From Anoxynatronum sibiricum (GTDB lineage Bacteria > Bacillota > Clostridia > Peptostreptococcales > Tindalliaceae): 64,000 bases of DNA. Shown here one piece after another: positions 8,527 to 15,399 of this stretch; within the stretch, counting starts at the first letter, position 1, and every line of letters begins with the position of its first letter. A program made the translations under genes and the position numbers. The DNA is taken from the NCBI RefSeq assembly GCF_039414295.1, contig NZ_JBCITM010000012.1, positions 1 through 64,000 on the forward strand. Direction: 5' to 3'. The notes below the pieces were generated by a model that saw only the letters and a program-made list of their open reading frames with translations, did no database searches and was not told the DNA's origin.

Positions 8527-11500
8527 ATGCAACGATTGATAGAAACAGCGGTGAAACAGCGGCGGATCGTCTTGTTTCTGGCGGCGGCAGCGGCCCTCTT
8601 CGGGCTGTTCAGTTATCAAATGCTGCCCAAACAGGAAAATCCCATGATCAAAATCAACGCAGCCATGGTCACCACCCACTATCCGGGAGCCACCCCGGAA
8701 GAAGTGGAATCCCTGATTACCAGAGAAATAGAAGACGTTCTTTCAGAAATGGATGACTTAAAACAGCTTTTTTCTGACTCGGCGGCAGGCCTCTCAGTGG
8801 TGTTCGCCATTTATCAAGATGATGCAGATATCGACAAGGCCAATCAACAGGTGCGTGAAAAACTGGAAAATATGAAGGGCAGGCTTCCTGAGGGCAGCAG
8901 TCATCCGGCGATTGCCACCAATCTGGGAGAATCTGCCGGGTTTATGATCAGTTTATCCGGTGGCAGTTACAGCAATGAGCAGCTCACCGCATTTGGAGAA
9001 ACAATGGAAGCCGCCCTGCGGGGAATCAACGGTCTTTACAAAACAACCCTGCTGGGAACTGTGGAAAAGCAAGTCGCAGTGGAAATTAAGCAGGCAGAAC
9101 TGAACCAGGTGGGGCTCTCTCTCCGGGAACTCAATGAACTGCTCTGGGGGCAGCAACTGGAAATGCCGGCGGGCAGCCTTCCCTACGACGCAGGGCCCCT
9201 AACAGTGACCACCGAAACGGCCTATAGAACAGTGGCAGATGTGGCTGGTCAGGTAGTGGCAGTTTCCCCGGAGACGGGAAGCTTGTTGAAACTGAAAGAC
9301 TTGGCCAGGGTGGAAATGGCATATGAGGAAGATGCGGCCAGCATCCTTCAGGGCGAGGCGCCGGCATTACTGCTGGCCGGCTATTTTCGGGAAGATCAAA
9401 ATATGATTCCTGTGGGGAAAGAGGTGCGGCAACAACTGGCAGCAGTGGCAGAGCAGCTGCCGCCGGATCTGGTGATCACTGAAGTGACCTTTCAGCCCCG
9501 GGATGTGGAACGGAGCATGACCCACTTCATCGGAAGTCTGCTGATGGGCATGGGGCTGGTAGTAGTGATGATATTGATGGGCATGGGTTTGCGCAATGCC
9601 CTGGTGGTATCCGCAGGCATTCCCCTGGCGGTGCTGGGCACCTTTTCTCTTATGAGAGTTACAGCCATCACCTTTCAAAGCGTGTCCCTGGCAGGGTTGA
9701 TGATTGCCCTGGGGATGATTGTGGATAACAACATTGTCATCAGCGATGCCATTCAGAACCGCTTTGATGAAGGGGTCGATAGAGAAACCGCCGCCATTGA
9801 AGCCGTTGGGGAGATTGCCATCCCCGTATTCACCTCCACCCTCACCACCATGGCAGCTTTCCTGCCTCTGATGTTCATCTCCGGCGATGTGGGCCAGTTC
9901 ATGCACAGCCTGCCCCGGGTGGTGATGTTCGCGCTGATGGCATCTTTTCTCACCGCAATACTGGTAACGCCGGCATTCATGACCTTGACAATGACGCCCA
10001 GAAAGCAGCGTTTTAGTGATGAAGTGCTGGCAAAAGGCAGCCGCTTTTTTGTCCGGCTGCTGCAAAAATCCGCCCGGCAAAAAGGGTGGGTGCTGCTGGC
10101 CGTCGGCGGCTTCTTTCTTCTCACCATGGCAGGGGTGGTTCCCCGCCTGCCACTGGCCTTCTTTCCCAAAGCCGACAAAGAAGTGCTCTATGTGGAAACC
10201 TATGTGGAACGGGCGGGAGACATCGAGAAAACAGAAGTCATCGCCCGGCAGATCAATGCACTGCTGGAGGCAGAACCGGAAGTGGTGCAGGTAACCACCG
10301 GTGTGGGCACGCCTCTGCTGAAGTTCTACACCACCATGATGCCGGTGGCCCCACAGCCAGAACTAACCCGAGCCATTGTCACCTTTGATCTTGGCCGGAG
10401 TCAGCGGTTTACGACAAAAGACCAGTTGGCCATGCATCTGCAGGACCAGCTGGATGCCCAGGTGGCAGGTGCCAGGACAACGGTAAGGCTGTTGGAACTG
10501 TCTGATCCTGCCTCTCCGGTGACCATCCGCCTGAGGGGAGAAAGTTTAAACCAGTTGAAACACGTCGCCATGGAAGTGGAGCAGGCACTGAAAAACCTGC
10601 CGGGTACCATGAACGTGGCCAGTAATGCCAGTGACAGTGCCTACCAGTACCAGGTGACTGTGGCGGGAGATCAGGCGGCGCTGGCAGGGTTGATGCATGC
10701 CGATGTTCAACAGGAAGTGAGCCTGGCCCTCTTCGGCAGCCGTCGGGCGGTATTACGCCAGGAAGGCAAAGCCTATGGTATTCAGGTAAAAAGTGACATA
10801 GCCACCGTGGCAGATCTGGAGCAAATGGGCATCAAATCAAGCTTAACGGGAGAAAAAGTGCCTTTGGTACAGGTGGCTGAAGTGAAACTGGTGCCGCAAA
10901 TAGAGCGCATCAGCCGCTTTAACCAGGAACGAAGCGTGGTCGTTACCAGTGATATCCGCCCTGGTTACAGCGCAGTGGCAGTGAGCAATGCCCTGGAAGA
11001 ACAGATAAAAAACGGGTGGGATACCCAGGGCGTGACCGTCTCCTTTGAGGGAGAACGGGAAGATATCGATGACAACTTTTCCCATATGGGAATCTTGGGA
11101 TTCTTTACCCTGTGCCTGATTTATGCTATTCTGCTCATGGAGTTCAAGTCCTTTCGAGATCCGCTGATGATCCTTTTCACAGTACCCCTTTCAATGACAG
11201 GTGCTCTGCTGGGTCTCTGGCTCTTCAGACAGCCCCTTTCTCTCACAGCGTTGCTGGGAATCATCAGCCTCATGGGAATCGTGGTGAACAACGCCATTCT
11301 GTTAGTGGACCATATCAAAGGGGGACGGCGCCAGGGAAAAACCGGCGAAAAAGCCTGCTATGATGCCGTGCAAATGCGATTTCGACCCATTGTTCTCAGC
11401 ACTGTCACCACCATCATGGGTCTCATGCCCCTGGCCTTATCCACCAGTGAGCTGTTCAAACCTATGGCCATTGCCCTTATCTGCGGTTTGCTGTTGGCCA

Positions 11501-11601
11501 CCTTACTGACACTGGTGATGATTCCCCTTCTGTACCAATGGATGGAAGAAGGGTTTACCGGAATGATGAAAGCCTCCGTTCATGAAACATTTGAGGAGTA
11601 A
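8527..11601 (+). CDS. RND family efflux transporter (AcrB/MMPL-type permease)
   Basis: A 1024-residue proton-driven exporter with the duplicated RND architecture: TM1 near residues 15-32, a large extracytoplasmic loop, TM2-6 (about 335-500), a second loop and TM8-12 (about 855-1010). The TM4 relay region reads GMIVDNNIVISDA: the first of the usual two aspartates is kept (about residue 400) but the second is asparagine. The TM10 position of the conserved AcrB lysine reads VVNNAILL. ATG 8527 follows AGGAGG. Co-encoded with the adaptor 83 bases upstream. Substrate unknown; drugs, solvents or lipids are possible. Confidence 0.93.
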   Translation: MQRLIETAVKQRRIVLFLAAAAALFGLFSYQMLPKQENPMIKINAAMVTTHYPGATPEEVESLITREIEDVLSEMDDLKQLFSDSAAGLSVVFAIYQDDADIDKANQQVREKLENMKGRLPEGSSHPAIATNLGESAGFMISLSGGSYSNEQLTAFGETMEAALRGINGLYKTTLLGTVEKQVAVEIKQAELNQVGLSLRELNELLWGQQLEMPAGSLPYDAGPLTVTTETAYRTVADVAGQVVAVSPETGSLLKLKDLARVEMAYEEDAASILQGEAPALLLAGYFREDQNMIPVGKEVRQQLAAVAEQLPPDLVITEVTFQPRDVERSMTHFIGSLLMGMGLVVVMILMGMGLRNALVVSAGIPLAVLGTFSLMRVTAITFQSVSLAGLMIALGMIVDNNIVISDAIQNRFDEGVDRETAAIEAVGEIAIPVFTSTLTTMAAFLPLMFISGDVGQFMHSLPRVVMFALMASFLTAILVTPAFMTLTMTPRKQRFSDEVLAKGSRFFVRLLQKSARQKGWVLLAVGGFFLLTMAGVVPRLPLAFFPKADKEVLYVETYVERAGDIEKTEVIARQINALLEAEPEVVQVTTGVGTPLLKFYTTMMPVAPQPELTRAIVTFDLGRSQRFTTKDQLAMHLQDQLDAQVAGARTTVRLLELSDPASPVTIRLRGESLNQLKHVAMEVEQALKNLPGTMNVASNASDSAYQYQVTVAGDQAALAGLMHADVQQEVSLALFGSRRAVLRQEGKAYGIQVKSDIATVADLEQMGIKSSLTGEKVPLVQVAEVKLVPQIERISRFNQERSVVVTSDIRPGYSAVAVSNALEEQIKNGWDTQGVTVSFEGEREDIDDNFSHMGILGFFTLCLIYAILLMEFKSFRDPLMILFTVPLSMTGALLGLWLFRQPLSLTALLGIISLMGIVVNNAILLVDHIKGGRRQGKTGEKACYDAVQMRFRPIVLSTVTTIMGLMPLALSTSELFKPMAIALICGLLLATLLTLVMIPLLYQWMEEGFTGMMKASVHETFEE

Positions 11602-11633
11602 TAACCGTCTAAGATAACGGAGGAGTTGTTACC

Positions 11634-12581
11634 ATGAAAAAAACCATCCCCGTCAGCCTTTTACTGATGCTGATCATGGGAATACTGACAAGTCGTGCCC
11701 CAGCCCATGCAAACCCAATCCACTCAAACTCAGTAAATACAAACCCAGTCACAGCAGGCAGCCTCTGGGAAAACCAGGCCACTTTGCCGTTGACACCGGA
11801 AGAACAGAGGCGGTTGTTGTACGACATCCTTTACCATCTCCACGAACTGGAAGAAATGAGTGTTGGCATCATCCTGTCGCCGGAAATCATCATTCCCATT
11901 GATGAATGGCTTCCTCTGGAAAGTCAGGAAGAACGCTTACAAGCATTGGAAGGAAAGGAGATTCGTGTGATGCAACAACCCCCTGGCATTACCAAAAAAC
12001 CGGAAAGAATCAACGTCATCGTGAACCAGGAACATCCCTTGCCGGCAGACTATGTGCCGGAGAACCTGGTCACGCCCAAGGTGCCTGTCATGTATTCCGG
12101 CGAAGCCAGTCTGTTGAGAAAAGAAGCCGCCGACGCACTGGAAACCATGGTGGCGGAAGCCCTTAGGGTAACGGGAGAAGAACTGATTCTGCGTTCAGGC
12201 TACCGCTCCTATGCCACCCAGCGCTACCTTTTTAATACCAGAGCCCAAGAGAGGGGCGAGGCTGTGGCCAACCGTTCCACCGCCCGGCCGGGCGAGAGCG
12301 AACATCAAACAGGGTTGGCCGCAGACATCACCTCTCCCGGTGTGAGGCGGCAGTTGACCACCCGCTTTGGCGAAACGCCTGAAGGCAAATGGCTCCAGGA
12401 AAACGCCCACCATTACGGCTTCATTCTCCGGTATCCGGCAGGCAAAGAAGCCATCACCGGGTACATCTATGAGCCCTGGCACTTTCGATATGTGGGTCCC
12501 GGCCTGGCTGCCCGTCTCTACGAGTCCGGCTTGACAATGGAAGAAGAGTTGGCTCTGTCACTTACCAACAACGAGATATAA
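11634..12581 (+). CDS. VanY-type D-alanyl-D-alanine carboxypeptidase
   Basis: A 315-residue exported peptidase with a signal peptide ending near APAHA (residue 26). The zinc-site motifs of the VanY/DacB family are complete: SGYRSYATQ near residue 189, SEHQTGLAADI with the His and Asp ligands near residue 222, and EPWHFRYV with the final Glu-x-x-His near residue 280. It would trim the terminal D-alanine from peptidoglycan precursors at the cell surface. GGAGG precedes the ATG. It lies 32 bases after the RND gene and probably shares its transcript. The segment after the signal peptide is encoded by three 15-bp degenerate repeats (11710-11754). Confidence 0.92.
   Translation: MKKTIPVSLLLMLIMGILTSRAPAHANPIHSNSVNTNPVTAGSLWENQATLPLTPEEQRRLLYDILYHLHELEEMSVGIILSPEIIIPIDEWLPLESQEERLQALEGKEIRVMQQPPGITKKPERINVIVNQEHPLPADYVPENLVTPKVPVMYSGEASLLRKEAADALETMVAEALRVTGEELILRSGYRSYATQRYLFNTRAQERGEAVANRSTARPGESEHQTGLAADITSPGVRRQLTTRFGETPEGKWLQENAHHYGFILRYPAGKEAITGYIYEPWHFRYVGPGLAARLYESGLTMEEELALSLTNNEI
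11710..11754 (+). repeat. Three 15-bp tandem repeats inside the VanY-type gene
   Basis: Units CAAACCCAATCCACT, CAAACTCAGTAAATA and CAAACCCAGTCACAG run head to tail and encode an Asn/Pro/Ser-rich spacer just after the signal peptide. Being in-frame, they lengthen the linker without disrupting the enzyme. Confidence 0.75.
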
Positions 12582-12606
12582 TAGACAACGACAATATATT
12601 AATTAA

Positions 12607-12646
12607 GCCTGAAACCCGCTGAAAAAAGTGGGGTTCAGGCTTTGTT
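12607..12646 (+). terminator. Terminator after the efflux/VanY operon
   Basis: GCCTGAAACCC pairs with GGGGTTCAGGC across a 12-base loop, followed by TTTGTT. It ends the operon 25 bases after the carboxypeptidase stop codon. Confidence 0.75.
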
Positions 12647-12779
12647 GATGTGGTTGAAAATCGCGTGCTGTTCTCGGGTCTCTGCGCATACATCAACCTC
12701 GAGGCTGATGATTTCACTGCTTAATTCAAAGAGTCAGAATGAACAGGTAGGTGCAAAATAGACACAGGTGAAGCAGGCA

Positions 12780-12808
12780 TTGCGAGAAGCACGTAAATAT
12801 CATATACT
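12780..12808 (+). promoter_or_regulatory. Putative promoter of the second TetR gene
   Basis: TTGCGA (12780-12785) and TATACT (12803-12808) are 17 bases apart; a second overlapping TATACT ends at 12813. The remaining gap between 12647 and 12779 holds no other convincing element. Confidence 0.55.
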
Positions 12809-12854
12809 ATACTCAAAAAACGAACAACTGGTCGTACGCAAAGGAGAGATTTGG

Positions 12855-13427
12855 ATGGACAAAAAGAATGAAATACTTCAAGCCATGTTTGTTCTTTTTT
12901 CGCAGAAGGGGTATCAGGCATCCATAGCTGACCTGGCCAAACAAGTTAATTTGAAGCCATCCTCAATTTATAGTCACTTTGGAAGTAAAGATGAAATCGT
13001 GTTCTTGACAGTCGAACAGGAAGTCAATGAGTTCTTCGGGTGTATGGAAACTGCCGGACAGAAAAGTGACAGTCCGGAAAAAACCTTGTACAATCTGCTG
13101 CAGGCAGTATTGGATTACTTTAAGGATCATAACAGACTTCGATTCTGGAAAAGCATTGTTTTGATTCAGCAAGTTGAATTGAGAAAGCAGTGTCAAATAC
13201 TGATACGACAACGTGAACAAGCACATATTCATTTCGTGGAGGGCCTTTTCGAAACAATGATTTTGGAAGGCAACCTCAGTCAGAATTGCAAGAAAGGAGC
13301 GCTAAGCCTGTACCTTTGTTTGGGCAATGGTCTGTTGGATATCATGCTGGCAAATCAGGAAGAATCATTTGACTTTGAATCTTTTGCAGAAGACTCATGG
13401 CAGTTTTATCAGATGGCAATCCGCTAA
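12855..13427 (+). CDS. TetR-family transcriptional regulator
   Basis: A 190-residue regulator whose N-terminal HTH (ILQAMFVLFSQKGYQASI, then LAKQVNLKPSSIYSHFGSKD) is characteristic of TetR proteins. The C-terminal half is helical with no recognisable ligand signature. AAGGAGAG precedes ATG 12855 by 8 bases; the frame is open further upstream through the putative promoter. It is followed after 19 bases by a sensor kinase, so the two may be co-transcribed. Target genes unknown. Confidence 0.88.
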   Translation: MDKKNEILQAMFVLFSQKGYQASIADLAKQVNLKPSSIYSHFGSKDEIVFLTVEQEVNEFFGCMETAGQKSDSPEKTLYNLLQAVLDYFKDHNRLRFWKSIVLIQQVELRKQCQILIRQREQAHIHFVEGLFETMILEGNLSQNCKKGALSLYLCLGNGLLDIMLANQEESFDFESFAEDSWQFYQMAIR

Positions 13428-13446
13428 TGAAGTGGAGGAATGAGAG

Positions 13447-15129
13447 TTGAAACGATTCAAAGATAGTAGAGAGCAAACCCGCAAACGTCGAAGACGCCGT
13501 TATCAGGCGTTACCAGCTGAGAAGCTCATGACAGCGAAGGAAAATGCATTTCATGATGTGATGATGAAGATCCCTGCTTTGGCGGTGCAGGGCTATCGCA
13601 TGGATGGCACAACTGTTTACTGGAATGAAGCCTCTGAAAAACTATACGGCTATACTCAGAAGGAAGCCCTGGGAAAGAGCCTGTTGAGTTTAATCATTCC
13701 ACCCGAAATGCACAAACAAGTTAAAGAACACATCCGGGTCATGAGTCGAACCAAAATACCAGTACCGGCGGGAGAGTTAACCCTGAAGCATCGTGAGGGA
13801 ACACCTGTGGAAGTGTTTTCCAGTCACAGTATCATCACTTTGAAAAATGGAGACACCTATTTGTATTGCTTTGACATTGACCTGTCAGAAAGAAATGCTA
13901 TCCGGGAAACCATGAGAATGTCAGAAGAGAGGTACCGGTTGATCAATCAAGTATCCGGAACTGGTTCCTGGGAGTACAACGCTGAGACGAGGAAAGACTG
14001 GTACAGCCCTATGTATTTCAATATGCTGGGTTATGACGAAACAGAGTTCTTGTCACCAGAAGGTAGTGGCTTTGTGAATGCCTGGCAAATTCTCATTCAT
14101 CCAGATGAACGGGTGAATGCTCAAGAACATCTTGATCGTTATCTTGCTGGAGGATCAAAAGGACTTTATGAAGCTACTTTTCGGATGAAACGGAAAGATG
14201 GCACATGGGCCTGGATCCTCTCCCGAGGAAAGACCCTGCAGGACGAAAATGGCCATCCAACCAGTCTGACGGTGGGAACGCATGTTGACATTACCCACAG
14301 TAAACAGATTCAACTTGAACTGGAAATCAAGAATCAGGAACTGACAGAAGCCAAGGCTGCTGCCGAAGTTGCCGATCGGGTCAAATCCCAGTTTTTGGCC
14401 AATATGAGCCATGAACTGCGCACCCCCTTAAATGGTCTCATGGGAATGACGCAGTTAATGCAACTGACCGAACTCACCGAAGAACAGGCAGAATACCTGA
14501 ACTACACCATCCAGTCATGCAAATCCCTTGTGACAGTTGTCGAAGAGATCCTCAACTACACCAGCATGGAAATAATAATGCAAAAACGAAGAGAAGAGTC
14601 CTTTCATCTGGAAGATCTTCTAAAAGAAGTGGCAGAACTGCATCAACCCACTGCCATTAACAAAGGACTTGTTTTAAGCACCCATCGGGCACAAAGCCTG
14701 CCCAATGAACTGGTGGGGGACCGCTTTAAGCTGAAGCAGATATTGGGTAATCTGGTGGGGAACGCAGTGAAGTTTACAGAATCCGGCACTGTCCAACTGG
14801 TTGCAAGTCAAGAGGTCGGCAAAGCTGATCCGGGACGCATTCGAATCACTTTTCGGGTGAAAGACACAGGCATCGGTATTCCAAAAGAAAAACTGGACCA
14901 CATCTTCCAACAGTTTAGCCAGGCAGATGAATCGGATACCCGAAAATATGGTGGACTGGGCCTGGGTCTGGCAGTGGCAAGGAAACTGGCGGCGATAATC
15001 GGATACTCCCTTACTGCAGAAAGCACACCGGGAAAAGGCAGTGTGTTTACCCTCACGGGTGAAATGCGCTGGGTGAGTAAAGCAGAGATGGAGGCCTTGA
15101 AATCGTTAAAAAAACACAAAAAGCAATAA
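13447..15129 (+). CDS. Cytoplasmic PAS-PAS sensor histidine kinase
   Basis: A 560-residue kinase starting at TTG, supported by GGAGG 8 bases upstream. After a very basic N-terminus (RKRRRRRY near residue 12), two PAS domains follow (about 35-150 and 160-285; the second ends in the PAC-like GTHVDITHSKQ). The dimerisation/phosphoacceptor helix carries NMSHELRTP with His322. The ATPase domain has the N-box (LVGNAVKF) and glycine boxes (DTGIGIP, YGGLGLGLAV). No membrane segment and no receiver domain are present, so it senses a cytoplasmic signal and must phosphorylate a separate regulator; the hybrid kinase downstream with two receivers is a candidate partner. Confidence 0.92.
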   Translation: MKRFKDSREQTRKRRRRRYQALPAEKLMTAKENAFHDVMMKIPALAVQGYRMDGTTVYWNEASEKLYGYTQKEALGKSLLSLIIPPEMHKQVKEHIRVMSRTKIPVPAGELTLKHREGTPVEVFSSHSIITLKNGDTYLYCFDIDLSERNAIRETMRMSEERYRLINQVSGTGSWEYNAETRKDWYSPMYFNMLGYDETEFLSPEGSGFVNAWQILIHPDERVNAQEHLDRYLAGGSKGLYEATFRMKRKDGTWAWILSRGKTLQDENGHPTSLTVGTHVDITHSKQIQLELEIKNQELTEAKAAAEVADRVKSQFLANMSHELRTPLNGLMGMTQLMQLTELTEEQAEYLNYTIQSCKSLVTVVEEILNYTSMEIIMQKRREESFHLEDLLKEVAELHQPTAINKGLVLSTHRAQSLPNELVGDRFKLKQILGNLVGNAVKFTESGTVQLVASQEVGKADPGRIRITFRVKDTGIGIPKEKLDHIFQQFSQADESDTRKYGGLGLGLAVARKLAAIIGYSLTAESTPGKGSVFTLTGEMRWVSKAEMEALKSLKKHKKQ

Positions 15130-15204
15130 TGTCAATAAAAACATGTAAATCTTTAAAAGAAGTGATTATGGACCACAGAAATATGGTAATATAGTCATTA
15201 AAAC

Positions 15205-15335
15205 AAGCGGAAGCGAAGTGCTCAGAAAGTTTTCTTGAAAGATAAAACGATGCAAATAATTAACGGACACGAAGAATCCAGGGTCTTATTTGGACGCTTT
15301 AACCCTGGAGGAGTGAGTAGCGTAACCGGCCGCTT
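15205..15335 (+). ncRNA. Class II cyclic-di-GMP riboswitch-like aptamer
   Basis: The core from GGACAC (15265) to CCGCTT (15335) aligns without gaps over about 33 nt with the 5' half of the clostridial class II c-di-GMP aptamer. A GAAGAAUCCAGGGUC segment sits where the known aptamers have GAUGAAUGGGUUU. The closing stem ACGC (15294-15297)/GCGT (15320-15323) is followed by the hallmark GUAG...AACCGGCCG. TCCAGGGT (15277-15284) is perfectly complementary to ACCCTGGA (15302-15309), as expected of the conserved pseudoknot. P1 may form from AAGCGG (15205-15210) with CCGCTT (15330-15335), or weakly from ACGG next to the core. The conserved AACCGGCC also forms the left arm of a terminator, arguing for a ligand-ON switch. 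The alignment is from memory and needs a covariance-model search. Confidence 0.6.
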
Positions 15336-15357
15336 TTTTAGTTTGGCCGGTTTTTGT
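15324..15357 (+). terminator. Riboswitch-overlapping intrinsic terminator
   Basis: AACCGGCC (15324-15331) pairs perfectly with GGCCGGTT (15345-15352), followed by a U-rich TTTGTG. The left arm is the conserved 3' part of the aptamer, so aptamer and terminator are mutually exclusive. It precedes the hybrid kinase start by 43 bases. Confidence 0.75.
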
Positions 15358-15399
15358 GTGTGACAAAAGACAGTTCTTCGTATTGAAAGGATGAAAAAA

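Noticed and set aside
9367..10080. 237-codon minus-strand frame inside the RND pump gene
   Set aside because: It lies wholly opposite an unmistakable coding region, is His/Gln-rich, and has no motif; a shadow frame.
12650..12754. Minus-strand translation resembling a short protein tail ending in INKA
   Set aside because: About 35 codons between stops with no start or recognisable family; it lies next to a terminator, so coincidence is likely.
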